Below, one piece after another: positions 28,531 to 37,859 of a stretch of 64,000 nt of DNA. Source of the stretch: Paenibacillus amylolyticus (GTDB taxonomy: Bacteria; Bacillota; Bacilli; Paenibacillales; Paenibacillaceae); assembly GCF_003719335.1 (NCBI RefSeq), contig NZ_RIAS01000004.1:124001-188000 (forward strand), written 5' to 3'. Made by a program: the position numbers and the translations under genes. How positions within the stretch are numbered: position 1 is the first letter of the stretch; each line of letters opens with the position of its first letter. The notes below the pieces were generated by a model. The model searched no databases, was not told the DNA's origin, and saw only the letters and a list, made by a program, of their open reading frames with translations.

Positions 28531-28550
28531 TGTACAATCATTTTTGTACG
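28531..28550. promoter_or_regulatory. Candidate operator between regulator and Ugp-type operon
   Basis: GTACAA-TCATTT-TTGTAC (28532-28549) is a perfect 6-bp-arm palindrome in the divergent spacer, about 75 bp before the permease start. Position suggests binding of the GbsR-like regulator; not tested. Confidence 0.5.
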
Positions 28551-28626
28551 GAAGATCAAATGAGTCAATATATATCTACAAATTGCCAAATGTTAAAGAA
28601 AACTTGGACAATAAGGAGTGGGAGAA

Positions 28627-29502
28627 TTGCGCTTGAAATGTTGGAGGGAGTCGGAGGCGGTCCTATTTACGTTGCCTGCTCTAATCCCGTTGCTGATTTT
28701 CTGGCTGGGGCCTCTGGGATACATCGTATATCTCAGTTTTACCGACTGGGACTTCATGAGCCCGGACAAGCTGTTCGTCGGGTTGGACAATTACACGTAC
28801 CTGCTAACCAACTCTGAATTTTATCGATCCCTGAAAGTCACGCTGTTGTTCGGACTCGGGAGTGTGATCCCTACGATTGTGGGAGGACTTGCACTAGCGA
28901 TGCTGATGAATAGCAAAATGAAATCATCCGGTATTTTTCGCACATTACTCTTCTCACCATGGGTAACACCGACGGTTGCCGTATCCATCGCGTGGTCATG
29001 GATTTTTGAACCGCAAGTGGGATTAGCCAATCTGATGCTGGGTTGGGCGGGGATATCGCCGATTGGATGGTTGCGTGACATGGATTGGGCACTGGTTGCC
29101 GTATTGATTGTAACCCTGTGGAAGTCGATTGGTTGGGCGATGGTGTTCTATCTGGTAGCTCTAAGGAATCTGCCATCGGATCTGCTTGAAGCAGCTTCCA
29201 TTGATGGCGCAGCAGCTTGGGACAAGTTCAGGAGCATTACGTTGCCGCTGATCTCACCAACGACCTTTTTCCTCTCCATCATACTGACAATTCAATCCTT
29301 ACAGGCTTATGACCAGATTAACGTTATGACCCAGGGTGGCCCAGCGGGCTCAACCAGAACACTGTTGTATATGTACTATCAGTCTGCCTTTGAATCGTTT
29401 AATGTCGGGGAAGCTTCATCGATCGCTGTAGTCATTATTCTGATTTGCGTGCTGTTATCGGGAGTTTCCTTCCTGCTTGGCAGACGCCTGGTGCACTACT
29501 AA
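28627..29502 (+). CDS. ABC transporter permease, UgpA-like
   Basis: A 291-residue permease of the carbohydrate-uptake type 1 family with six membrane segments and the EAA loop EAASIDGAAAWDKFRSITLP. TTG 28627 is chosen because AAGGAG lies 8 bases upstream; a GTG three codons earlier overlaps that site. The next gene starts within its stop (TAATG). UgpA-type permeases import glycerol-3-phosphate or glycerophosphodiesters; assignment rests on similarity style and on the downstream phosphoesterase. Confidence 0.88.
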   Translation: MRLKCWRESEAVLFTLPALIPLLIFWLGPLGYIVYLSFTDWDFMSPDKLFVGLDNYTYLLTNSEFYRSLKVTLLFGLGSVIPTIVGGLALAMLMNSKMKSSGIFRTLLFSPWVTPTVAVSIAWSWIFEPQVGLANLMLGWAGISPIGWLRDMDWALVAVLIVTLWKSIGWAMVFYLVALRNLPSDLLEAASIDGAAAWDKFRSITLPLISPTTFFLSIILTIQSLQAYDQINVMTQGGPAGSTRTLLYMYYQSAFESFNVGEASSIAVVIILICVLLSGVSFLLGRRLVHY

Positions 29503-30407
29503 TGACAATGACAATGCCAACAAGCAAAACCAGCCAAATGAAGCCCAGGGAGATGCAGAAGTTGTCCCGTAAAAAAGTAAAAATCAGTGCCATCCTTCGC
29601 TATCTGGTGCTTGCAATGATTGCCCTTGCCACTGCCTTTCCGTTCTATTGGATGGTGATCAGCGGATTCAAAACGAATGATGAAATCTGGCAGTTCCCGC
29701 CGACCTTCTGGCCAGAGACATTACTGTGGCAGAACTACGTGGATGCCTGGAACGCCGCACCGTTTGCACGGTACATGCTGAACAGCACCGGAGTCGCCAT
29801 AGCGATCTGTCTGCTCCAGATTGTGAACTCCAGTATGATGGCATATGCCCTGACGCATATGAAATTTCGCCTCAAGGGCACGCTGACCGCAATCATTTTG
29901 GTAGGTTACATGATCCCGAGCACAGCCGTATATTTGCCCGGTTATTTGGTGTTAAGTGAGCTGAACCTGCTGGATTCTTACACGGGCCTGATCGTATCCA
30001 ACTGTGTCAGCGTGTTCTCCATTTTTCTGATTCGTCAGGCCTTTATGCAGGTGTCTCATGAACTGGTGGAAGCCGGACAGCTGGATGGAGCATCACACTT
30101 CCGCATTCTCTGGACGATTATTGCACCGCTCGTTCGCTCCAGCTTCGCCGTGATGGTGCTGATTACATTCATCGAACAGTACAACAACTATTTCTGGCCG
30201 ATGCTCATCACCAAAGATCCTGACCTGCAACTGGTATCTGCCGGGTTGCGAAGTTTCTTCGTGGAAGGCGGAGCCTATGGACTGGCTTGGCCGCAGATTA
30301 TGGCTGCAAGTGCGTTTACTATCGCACCTTTACTCATTCTTTTCGTGTTCACCCAGAAAACGATCATGCAGAGCGTGAACATGACGGCTGGCGTAAACAA
30401 GAATTGA
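29502..30407 (+). CDS. ABC transporter permease, UgpE-like
   Basis: A 301-residue permease with six membrane segments and EAA loop EAGQLDGASHFRILWTIIAPL. Its ATG shares one base with the upstream stop (TAATG), proving coupling; a frame extending 19 codons upstream is unlikely. Partners are the UgpA-like permease and the binding protein encoded next. No ATPase gene is present in the operon, so a shared MsmX/UgpC-type ATPase elsewhere is required, as is common in Firmicutes. Confidence 0.9.
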   Translation: MTMTMPTSKTSQMKPREMQKLSRKKVKISAILRYLVLAMIALATAFPFYWMVISGFKTNDEIWQFPPTFWPETLLWQNYVDAWNAAPFARYMLNSTGVAIAICLLQIVNSSMMAYALTHMKFRLKGTLTAIILVGYMIPSTAVYLPGYLVLSELNLLDSYTGLIVSNCVSVFSIFLIRQAFMQVSHELVEAGQLDGASHFRILWTIIAPLVRSSFAVMVLITFIEQYNNYFWPMLITKDPDLQLVSAGLRSFFVEGGAYGLAWPQIMAASAFTIAPLLILFVFTQKTIMQSVNMTAGVNKN

Positions 30408-30459
30408 TATGCTTCACCTTTTCGCCTAATAAAGTCACCTAAAAACGGGAGGAACAACA

Positions 30460-31836
30460 ATGAATTGGAGCAAGTCAGACATGACTTTGAAAAAGAAACT
30501 GAAGCTGAGCTGGAAAGGCGGCATGTCGCTGGTACTCGCTGCAAGCATCGCTTTAATAACCGCATGCGGGACACAAGCCCCGACAGAATCGAATTCAACG
30601 GCTGCCGCTAGCGGCGGCACGGACACTCAGGCCAAAGCGCCGGTGGAGATTGAGTTCTGGTATGGGCTGGGCGGTAACCTGGGCGACAATATGAAAAAGA
30701 AAATTGATGCCTTCAACGCTTCGCAGAACGAAGTGGTTGTGAAAGGCATCGTACAAGCGGATTACACGGAGACTGAGCAGAAGCTTCAAGCGGCCATTGC
30801 GTCAAAGAAAGTACCTGCTGCCGTTCTGAGTGCCAATATTGACTGGGCGCGCAAAGGCTATTATGCACCTATGGATGAGATGATCGCGGCTGATCCGGAA
30901 TTCAAAAAAGAAGATTTCATTCAAACGTTCCTGGAACAAGGAAATGTGGACGGCAAGCAATTCTTTTTGCCGATGTATGGCACGACTCAAATTATGTACT
31001 ACCGTATGGATACCTTCAAAGAGAACGGAATTGACCCGGCAAGCCTGACTACATGGGAGAAGTTTGCCGAGGCTGCCGCAAAGATGACCAAGAAGGAAAA
31101 TGGCAAAACGACCTTCTATGGCTGGGAGCCGATGTGGGGCAGAGACAACATGATTGATGCGGTTATGGGCAAAGGCGGCAAAATTCTCAGTGATGACGGT
31201 AAAACGGTGATGATTGACTCCCCTGAATGGATCGAGACATGGGAACTGTTCCGCAAATGGATCAACGAAGACAAAATCATGGGCATTCAATATGGCGGTC
31301 AAGGCTGGGAGTATTGGTACAAGACCATTGACGATGTGATGAAAAATAAAGCGGCTGGATACACCGGTTCAAGTGGTGACCAAGGCGATCTGGACTTTAA
31401 AATCGTAGCGGCCATGCAGCAGCCAGGCTGGGAAGGCATTGGCGAAGGTAAACCGGTAGCGAGTGCAATTCTTGCAGGTATTCCGGCAGCGGCTAGTCCA
31501 GAGCAGCAAAAAGCAGCATACAAATGGCTGACGTATTTCTCCAAAACCGAAAACACCGCTTCATGGTCGATGAATACGGGTTACATTGCGGTGCGTCAAT
31601 CTGCACAGCAAGATCCTGAATTCAAGAAGTTTAGCGAAGAGCACCCACAGATTACCGTGCCACTGCAACAGGCAGCACATGCTTCAGCTCCATTCCGTGA
31701 TCCGACAGGTGGCAAAATTAACGATGCCTTGAAGGAAGCGGCTGATAAAGTGCAGATCAACAATGTACCTGCAGAGCAGGCATTGAAGGAAGCCAAAGAG
31801 AAAGCACAGAAGGAACTTGACCGCATCGCAAAATAA
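30460..31836 (+). CDS. Extracellular solute-binding lipoprotein, UgpB-like
   Basis: A 458-residue substrate-binding protein. Signal peptide with lipobox ITAC (Cys near residue 29) after an unusually long basic n-region (KKKLKLSWKGG). The mature part starts VEIEFWYGLGGNLGDNM, comparable to FWHSMEGELG of E. coli UgpB, and ends with a Lys/Ala-rich helix; ENTASWSMNTGYIAV also matches the UgpB pattern. It should capture the ligand for the two permeases upstream. Ribosome site GGGAGG. A weak hairpin after it may lower expression of the distal genes. Confidence 0.9.
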   Translation: MNWSKSDMTLKKKLKLSWKGGMSLVLAASIALITACGTQAPTESNSTAAASGGTDTQAKAPVEIEFWYGLGGNLGDNMKKKIDAFNASQNEVVVKGIVQADYTETEQKLQAAIASKKVPAAVLSANIDWARKGYYAPMDEMIAADPEFKKEDFIQTFLEQGNVDGKQFFLPMYGTTQIMYYRMDTFKENGIDPASLTTWEKFAEAAAKMTKKENGKTTFYGWEPMWGRDNMIDAVMGKGGKILSDDGKTVMIDSPEWIETWELFRKWINEDKIMGIQYGGQGWEYWYKTIDDVMKNKAAGYTGSSGDQGDLDFKIVAAMQQPGWEGIGEGKPVASAILAGIPAAASPEQQKAAYKWLTYFSKTENTASWSMNTGYIAVRQSAQQDPEFKKFSEEHPQITVPLQQAAHASAPFRDPTGGKINDALKEAADKVQINNVPAEQALKEAKEKAQKELDRIAK

Positions 31837-31895
31837 TTCATTGTATTACATGAAGTTTGCATCCCCTCTCATGTATAAGCTTTAGTGCCTAAGCA

Positions 31896-31926
31896 AAAAG
31901 GGCGGTACACCACGTACCGTCCTTTC
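31896..31926 (+). terminator. Weak intra-operon hairpin
   Basis: AAAGGGCGGTAC-ACCAC-GTACCGTCCTTT stem without a proper T run, between binding-protein and HAD genes; probably partial termination or 3'-end stabilisation. Confidence 0.5.
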
Positions 31927-31960
31927 CATTCATTACGATCACAGACAAGGAGTTTAGTCC

Positions 31961-32731
31961 ATGCAAGAGAATAAGGTAGACGATAGATCACAGATGCAGG
32001 TTCAAGCCATTCTGTTTGATAAGGATGGGACGTTGCTTGATTTTACAGGCATGTGGGGGTTCTGGACGGATTGTGTGTTGAATGATTTCAGAGAACAACT
32101 GGTTATTCGTGGTCTAGAGATGGATGAAGCCGATCTTCCGCAGATTTGGGGCACGTTTCACGATGAACAGGGACGTATGAACGGTTATGACGTCCGGGGC
32201 CCGCTCGCCATGGGTACGATGGATGAAGTATATGCCGTGCTGACGTGGCATGGATATCGCGCAGGACTCAGCTGGGCAGAGGCCAAAATGATCGTTCGAG
32301 CATGTCTCGCACAGGCGGAGGAGGCGATGGAGGCACATCGTCCGGCGCATCCGCTGCCCGGTGTGCGGGAATTTCTGGAGCAGTCTCGCGATCAGGGATT
32401 GAAAATGGGCGTGGTGACAGCGGACGAGACGGCAAGCGCAAACAAACATTTGCAATGGATGGGGCTGGATGCTTACTTTGACATCGTCATTGGAACCGAT
32501 CTGGTCGATCGCGGTAAACCGTTTCCCGATATGTTGCTGCTTGCCTGTGAGCGACTCAGTGTACAGGCGCAGCAGGTCATGGTGATTGGGGACACGGACG
32601 GGGATATGGAGATGGCGAGAGCGGCCGGAGCAGGCTACAAGATTGGGATTGGTGAGTCTGGTAAGATACAACTGGCGGATCGAACCATCCAGACGTTCCA
32701 TGAATTGCTCTCCGGCGGGTCAGGACGATGA
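31961..32731 (+). CDS. HAD-family hydrolase (phosphoglycolate phosphatase-like)
   Basis: A 256-residue HAD phosphatase. Motif I LFDKDGTLLDF (nucleophile Asp), motif II GVVTADE, motif III Lys near GKPFPDM and motif IV VIGDTDGDMEMARAAG are all present, with a helical cap between motifs I and II. Start has AAGGAG. It overlaps the SMR gene by 4 bp. In this operon it could act on the sugar or glycerol phosphate released by the phosphoesterase, for example converting glycerol-3-phosphate to glycerol; that is inference. Confidence 0.87.
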   Translation: MQENKVDDRSQMQVQAILFDKDGTLLDFTGMWGFWTDCVLNDFREQLVIRGLEMDEADLPQIWGTFHDEQGRMNGYDVRGPLAMGTMDEVYAVLTWHGYRAGLSWAEAKMIVRACLAQAEEAMEAHRPAHPLPGVREFLEQSRDQGLKMGVVTADETASANKHLQWMGLDAYFDIVIGTDLVDRGKPFPDMLLLACERLSVQAQQVMVIGDTDGDMEMARAAGAGYKIGIGESGKIQLADRTIQTFHELLSGGSGR

Positions 32732-33066
32732 CAAACAGTCAGGCTTATCTGGGCTGGGTGTTGCTGGCACTTGCCATTGGTCTGGAGCTGAGTGCCACGA
32801 TCTTGCTTAAAGTGTCGGATGGTTTCTCCAGATTGTGGCCTTCTGTGATGATGTTTATATGTTATGCCGCGAGCTTCACCTTTCTGAATTATGCCGTCAA
32901 GTATATGCCGCTGGCGGTAGCCTATGCGATCTGGTCAGGAGTAGGGATCACGATGATTGGTGTGGTAGGGCATTATTTCTTTGGGGAACGACTTCGGCTG
33001 ACATCGATGGTGTGGATCGGTTTTATTTTGATAGGCATTATTGGACTGAAATGGAGTGATTCGTAA
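32728..33066 (+). CDS. Small multidrug resistance (SMR) family transporter
   Basis: A 112-residue four-helix membrane protein. The essential membrane Glu is E20 in the GLELSATILLK helix, and YAIWSGVGI in helix 3 is the Qac-type signature. SMR proteins act as antiparallel dimers exporting quaternary cations by proton exchange; some move choline or betaine. It is locked into the operon by a 4-bp overlap upstream and a 1-bp overlap downstream, unusual for a drug pump and suggestive of a metabolic export role. Confidence 0.92.
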   Translation: MTNSQAYLGWVLLALAIGLELSATILLKVSDGFSRLWPSVMMFICYAASFTFLNYAVKYMPLAVAYAIWSGVGITMIGVVGHYFFGERLRLTSMVWIGFILIGIIGLKWSDS

Positions 33067-34238
33067 TGAGTATTACTGAGCAGCCACTGGCTACCTTCCA
33101 GGTGATCACGGACACACATATACGGGACGAGGCAGATCATAGGCATAACCGACATCTGGAGCAGGCGCTGGCGGATATAGCTTCGTTTAGCGATGGAAGC
33201 TGTGGCATTATGCATGTAGGTGATGTGACGGATCGCGGGCTACCGAGTGAGTATCGGGAATGGCAGCGAATCTGGGAGCAATATAAGGAGAAGTTGCCGG
33301 AGATACGTTTCACGGTGGGTAATCATGATATCGGTGCAGTCATCTGGCAGAAGCCGCCATTGGTATTACTTGAGATGACCGAAGGGCATGTTGCTGAACT
33401 GCTGGAGCAAGATGCGGAGTTAGAGCATCCGGTGAAGCAGACAGCGGAGGAGTCAGCGGCGCTGATTCAGAAGCTGGCTGGCAACCAATTTGTGCTACCT
33501 GGACAGGCCGGACATGAAGGAGAAGTGGGGAGTCCAGATGACGGTGTAGATGGCCATGGGTATGACAGTGAGGATGGAAATACAGACGGAAGTGCACAAG
33601 GAGAAGTTCAGACGAAAATACCTGCTGGAGCCAACGCCGAAACAATTACTGTAGCAGGCTTATGGCATAGGCGTTTGAAAGATTTTGAAGCGGCGACAGG
33701 CATGAAGGGAAGTTATCACGATCACTGGATCAATGGATATCATTACATCTTTCTTGGTACGGAGCAGCCGCATCCGAAGGACTGTGAGATGTCTTCTGAA
33801 CAACTGGAATGGCTGGATACGAAGCTGGCTGAACAGGCTGTACTGGATCATCCAATTTTTATCTTTATCCATCAGCCGCTGATGGACACCGTTGCCGGAT
33901 CACTCCAAAATCAAGGCTGGTATGGCGTGAATCAGGATGCAGAACTGAAGGCCGTGCTGGCAAAGTATCCACAAGCGATTCTGTTCTCCGGGCATACGCA
34001 TTGGCAGCTACAAGCACCGCATACGATGTACGATGGTACAGGCCAAATGCCAACCATGTTCAACGCCTCCTCTGTTGCCTATCTATGGACGGATGAGGAT
34101 GAGCATTTGGAGGGTAGCGAAGGGCTGCATGTTGAGATTTACAAGGATCGAGTGGTTGTGAAGGGACGGGACTTCGCTGCCGGAAAGTGGATTGAAGGTG
34201 CTGAGTATACGGTGCGATATTCAGTATTGGAGCGGTAA
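33066..34238 (+). CDS. Calcineurin-like phosphoesterase, GpdQ-type
   Basis: A 390-residue binuclear-metal phosphoesterase. Motifs in order: DTHIR (Asp, His), GDVTDRG, GNHD, the HQPL His, and GHTHWQ. The N-terminal layout resembles cyclic-nucleotide/glycerophosphodiester phosphodiesterases (GpdQ, CpdA). An acidic Gly/Asp/Ser-rich insertion of about 45 residues sits near 150-195, with reduced complexity unlike the rest. Last gene of the Ugp-type operon, 1-bp overlap with the SMR gene, terminator 48 bp downstream. Cytoplasmic. Likely hydrolyses the imported glycerophosphodiester. Confidence 0.85.
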   Translation: MSITEQPLATFQVITDTHIRDEADHRHNRHLEQALADIASFSDGSCGIMHVGDVTDRGLPSEYREWQRIWEQYKEKLPEIRFTVGNHDIGAVIWQKPPLVLLEMTEGHVAELLEQDAELEHPVKQTAEESAALIQKLAGNQFVLPGQAGHEGEVGSPDDGVDGHGYDSEDGNTDGSAQGEVQTKIPAGANAETITVAGLWHRRLKDFEAATGMKGSYHDHWINGYHYIFLGTEQPHPKDCEMSSEQLEWLDTKLAEQAVLDHPIFIFIHQPLMDTVAGSLQNQGWYGVNQDAELKAVLAKYPQAILFSGHTHWQLQAPHTMYDGTGQMPTMFNASSVAYLWTDEDEHLEGSEGLHVEIYKDRVVVKGRDFAAGKWIEGAEYTVRYSVLER

Positions 34239-34285
34239 TCATCTTTTTTGTGAAAAGAGGAAGATTGAAATAATCGCAATTGAAG

Positions 34286-34317
34286 CAGAGTCGTGTATAA
34301 GCACGACTCTGTTTTTG
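34286..34317 (+). terminator. Terminator of the Ugp-type operon
   Basis: CAGAGTCGTG-TATAAG-CACGACTCTG, a perfect 10-bp stem, followed by TTTTTG. Confidence 0.95.
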
Positions 34318-34634
34318 TTTCAATCCTTACTGCAATCCAATCATTATTAAATATTGTATTTTCTGGAACATACAAAGTATTATTAACGTATCCTTTTGGG
34401 AATGAAATAACTGTTTTGGTAAATGGATTTAATATTTTGGTAAGGGGATGGCTTTTCTTGAGGGATATAAACTGGAATTTGTATGGAAAATGGATGTTGC
34501 CTGTGATTATATCTGTGTTAGGTATCATTATTTTTAATACTTTTAATTTTCTACTCAAAAGCATAGTTGCTCTTGCTGAAAAATTTTATAGTACAGGATA
34601 TACATTCGGCGAATTTCTAGATCGAATTTTTTAA
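34293..34634 (+). CDS. Doubtful AT-rich ORF encoding a small membrane protein
   Basis: A frame of up to 113 codons whose nominal start lies inside the preceding terminator, so the true start, if any, is later; a TTG at about 34457 has AAGGGG upstream and would give 58 residues. The product has hydrophobic stretches (LPVIISVLGIIIFNTFNFLL). Base composition is clearly more AT-rich than the neighbours and I recognise no family. Could be an ORFan, a remnant or transferred DNA. The rest of the 34239-34803 spacer shows nothing else. Confidence 0.3.
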   Translation: MYKHDSVFVSILTAIQSLLNIVFSGTYKVLLTYPFGNEITVLVNGFNILVRGWLFLRDINWNLYGKWMLPVIISVLGIIIFNTFNFLLKSIVALAEKFYSTGYTFGEFLDRIF

Positions 34635-34803
34635 TCCAACTCAAAAGAGAGCATGACCCAATGTGTCAATCTGGGCAAAGTTGTAAATGGGTATGCCAAC
34701 GATTTATACTCAAATATATACACATGGTTAGCCCTTATTAAGCTCTAATCATGGTTACCAATGCATGAAAATATTTAATTCACGGAGAGGATGTAGAAGC
34801 GGA

Positions 34804-36264
34804 ATGCGAGAACTTCAGGTTCAAACGAAATATGGTACGGTTCAAGGCGAGCTTTTACAGGGTGCAAGTGTATGGAAGGGGATTCCTTATGCGAAGCCGC
34901 CAGTGGGAGAGCTGCGTTTCCGAGCTCCGGTACAGCCCGATTCATGGGAGGGAATCAGACAGGCGACCGAATTCGGGCCTGAGAATATACAACCGCGTCG
35001 GGATTCAGAATGGATGGGCGGGCAAAAGCCGCCAGAGTCGGAAGACAGTCTGTATCTGAACATCTGGGCACCTGAAAAAGAAAGCAGTCACCCCCTTCCC
35101 GTTATGGTCTGGATTCATGGGGGATCATTTGTAACCGGATCAGGCAGTCTGCCTGTCTATGATGGCACACAGCTGGCTGTTCGTGGCGACGTCATCGTGG
35201 TCACCATTAACTATCGTCTTGGGCCGCTAGGATTCCTGCACATGGCTCCGCTGGGTGATTCCTATGTATCTAATGCAGGACTGCTGGATCAGGTAGCTGC
35301 GTTACAATGGGTGAAAGATAACATTACTGCCTTCGGCGGCGACCCCGGTCAGGTAACGGTATTTGGTGAATCGGCAGGTAGTATGAGTATTGCCGCACTA
35401 ATGGCGATGCCAGCAGCCAAAGGCCTGTTCGAGCGTGCCATCATGGAGAGTGGTGCTTCACAGTTCATGCCGGCAGAACAAGCCTCGGCTTTGCGTGAGG
35501 GCATGTTGAAGGTTCTTGGTATAGACCGGGACAGCCTGACCAAGCTGAACAGCATTCCAGTGGAACAGATTATGGCGGCGGCAGAAACGGTGAAGCAGCA
35601 GAGCGGAGCAGGCATGGCCTTGTTGTTCCAACCTGTGCTCGATGGTGAGACACTGCCTCAGATACCACTCCAGGCTGTAAGTGAGGGATTCGCGCAGGAT
35701 ATTCCAGTGCTAATTGGAACAACGCTGCATGAAGGATCGTTATTTATTCAGCCGGATGTCCCTTTTTCAAATGAAATTGATATGGTGCAGGGTGTCGATT
35801 TCATGACGCCGGATCTGGAGAATCGCGTCGCTATCGTTGATAGTTATCCGAAGACAGCGGATGGACAAGCTCAAGTCATGACCGATCTGTTCTTCTGGCG
35901 GTCAGCATTGCAGTATGCATCTGCACAGCAGAAGCATGCTCCGGTGTGGATGTACCGTTTTGACTGGGTGATGCCGGAGCATCCGCTTTTGAAAAGAGCC
36001 ATTCACAGCATTGAGATGTTCTTTGTATTTAACACGCTGGATGCGCTAAAGTTCATGAAAGCTGAGCCGGATGAAGCGGCTAAAGCGCTTGCTCTCAAGG
36101 TGCAGGATGCCTGGATTTCCTTTGCGAGAAACGGCAAGCCGGAGACAGCAGGAATCGAATGGCCTGAATATCGTCAGGATCGGGCGACACTGATCATCAA
36201 CCATGAGATTGAGGTTGTTCATGATCCAGAGGCTTCTAAACGCGAACTGCTGGGTGTTAAGTAA
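34804..36264 (+). CDS. Type-B carboxylesterase (para-nitrobenzyl-esterase-like)
   Basis: A 486-residue alpha/beta-hydrolase close in length and layout to B. subtilis PnbA. Catalytic triad: S190 in FGESAGS, E310 in TLHEGS, H401 in IHSIEMFF. The oxyanion-hole segment is HGGSF (105-109), and the family start KYGTVQG...GIPYAKPPVGELRF is present. ATG 34804 is preferred because family proteins begin at this point and GGAGAGG lies 13 bases upstream; an ATG 13 codons earlier lacks any site. No signal peptide: cytoplasmic esterase. Confidence 0.93.
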   Translation: MRELQVQTKYGTVQGELLQGASVWKGIPYAKPPVGELRFRAPVQPDSWEGIRQATEFGPENIQPRRDSEWMGGQKPPESEDSLYLNIWAPEKESSHPLPVMVWIHGGSFVTGSGSLPVYDGTQLAVRGDVIVVTINYRLGPLGFLHMAPLGDSYVSNAGLLDQVAALQWVKDNITAFGGDPGQVTVFGESAGSMSIAALMAMPAAKGLFERAIMESGASQFMPAEQASALREGMLKVLGIDRDSLTKLNSIPVEQIMAAAETVKQQSGAGMALLFQPVLDGETLPQIPLQAVSEGFAQDIPVLIGTTLHEGSLFIQPDVPFSNEIDMVQGVDFMTPDLENRVAIVDSYPKTADGQAQVMTDLFFWRSALQYASAQQKHAPVWMYRFDWVMPEHPLLKRAIHSIEMFFVFNTLDALKFMKAEPDEAAKALALKVQDAWISFARNGKPETAGIEWPEYRQDRATLIINHEIEVVHDPEASKRELLGVK

Positions 36265-36350
36265 GGTATCCCTTCATATCGCAAGTCTGAGGATATGCAG
36301 TGAGTTCAACAATGTACAATTTCGGTAGCAGTTTCGGTATTTTAAAATAC

Positions 36351-36394
36351 AAAAGGCGGCCTCATGGATTAACCATGAGATGCCGCCTTTTTTG
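36351..36394. terminator. Terminator of the carboxylesterase gene
   Basis: AAAAGGCGGC...GCCGCCTTTTTT with an inner CATGG/CCATG stem; faces the converging VanZ-RDD gene as well. Confidence 0.93.
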
Positions 36395-36435
36395 GCTAGG
36401 TGATCGTCTCTGTTAGGGAGAGCAAACTTCATTTT

Positions 36436-37587
36436 CTATTTGCGCGAGGCTCGTGTTCGTGCGACCTCGTCGAAGTAAAAGGAACGTTTTCCACCCGAGA
36501 ACAATACGACGATGACATGGATAAACAGTGTAATATACACGAGGAAGTACAGAATGCCGACACCCAGAGAAATCCAGATGAGGTAAGGCTGAGTGATATC
36601 ATCCTGATAGTTAGGGTATGCATATTTACTTACCAGCTGAATCATCGTTACCAGAAGCCACGGAGCATAAATAGCAATAAATCGTTTCAATAGCGCTGAG
36701 AGCGTTGGGGCGCTCGTTTGACGATCAACATATCGGAACCGGAGAACGGCAGAGCCCGGTGTAACTCCGTTGCGAACCCATGGGATGAAGAACAGAACAA
36801 TAACCATCGCCGTGGACGTATTTATTACATCCTGGATATCGTTAGATAAGGTAAAGATCGACATGAGATTGGTGATAATCACCACAACAATACCGTCGAT
36901 CAGCAGTGCAAGCAGCTGGGGCACAGGATAGACGCGGTTTTGCTCCACGATTTGCTCACTCTTAGCCTGAATACTCTCACGTGACGGGAACAAGGCCAAC
37001 ACCAGCGGGGCTGCGAAAAATCCAATCACTGCACCGGAGGTGTTCAGAATCAGATCATCCACATCGAACAATCGGTAAGGACAATTGAAATATCCGTATA
37101 ACCCGGTGAGTTGGGTGACTTCGAAAAATAAGGAAAGCCCGAAACCAGCGACAAAGGCGTGTTTCCAGAATGCTCTTTTTTGCCAAAAATACCGTATATA
37201 TACTCCTAGTGGCATGAGCAGCAGAACATTAAACAGCACTTGCAAGAAAGCACGGCCCTTAATCATGTTGATCCACGTAGAGGGTTGAGACCATATGATG
37301 GGTGTTTCCTTCATAATGTCTTTCACAAACATAAAGGGTTGAAGGTTGTAATAGACCGCATTCGCTGTGTGACCAGCACAGTTATTTCGAGTCGCGGGAA
37401 GCGGCAGGATCACAAGGCAGTAAGCAGCCATTAGGAAGAAAATAAAAGAAAAGCTAACGGCAAACCGGGACCAGCTAAAGAAGCCGTCTTTGCGATAACC
37501 ATAGATTAACCACGGCACCAGCAGGAACATGGATGCGATGACAAAGATGATAAACGCGGTCTGAATGGGAAAAACATAGGATGACAT
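36436..37587 (-). CDS. VanZ-RDD two-domain membrane protein
   Basis: A 383-residue polytopic protein. The N-terminal half is a VanZ-like domain (NLQPFMFVKD, FNVLLLMPLGVYIRYF, FEVTQLTG, FDVDDLILNTSGAVIGF). The C-terminal half is an RDD domain (LLALLIDGIVVVIITN, RNGVTPGSAVLRFRYVD, LLKRFIAIY). ATG 37587 is chosen because AAAGGAG lies 9 bases upstream. VanZ relatives affect teicoplanin resistance and RDD proteins are often ion transporters; the combined function is unknown. Monocistronic. Confidence 0.9.
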   Translation of the reverse strand: MSSYVFPIQTAFIIFVIASMFLLVPWLIYGYRKDGFFSWSRFAVSFSFIFFLMAAYCLVILPLPATRNNCAGHTANAVYYNLQPFMFVKDIMKETPIIWSQPSTWINMIKGRAFLQVLFNVLLLMPLGVYIRYFWQKRAFWKHAFVAGFGLSLFFEVTQLTGLYGYFNCPYRLFDVDDLILNTSGAVIGFFAAPLVLALFPSRESIQAKSEQIVEQNRVYPVPQLLALLIDGIVVVIITNLMSIFTLSNDIQDVINTSTAMVIVLFFIPWVRNGVTPGSAVLRFRYVDRQTSAPTLSALLKRFIAIYAPWLLVTMIQLVSKYAYPNYQDDITQPYLIWISLGVGILYFLVYITLFIHVIVVLFSGGKRSFYFDEVARTRASRK

Positions 37588-37859
37588 AAGCAGAAGCTCC
37601 TTTGGCATGGGAATATAAACAGAGGACAATGTCCTTAAGGTTTATAGAATGATATTCGTTACTGTTTGGATACTTATATATTAAGCGAATTTCCTTAAAG
37701 CAAGGGTAGAACCAAGTTTAAATTTGGTTTAAATTCGGTGTAGGTAGAACCTTCCCTATAAGTTAAACATTTGTTGCAGTGATCCATCGTATGGAACAAA
37801 CGGCCCAAATCCCGTATACTTGCATGTAAGCCAATTTTAGAATGGAGAGTTTAATACAT

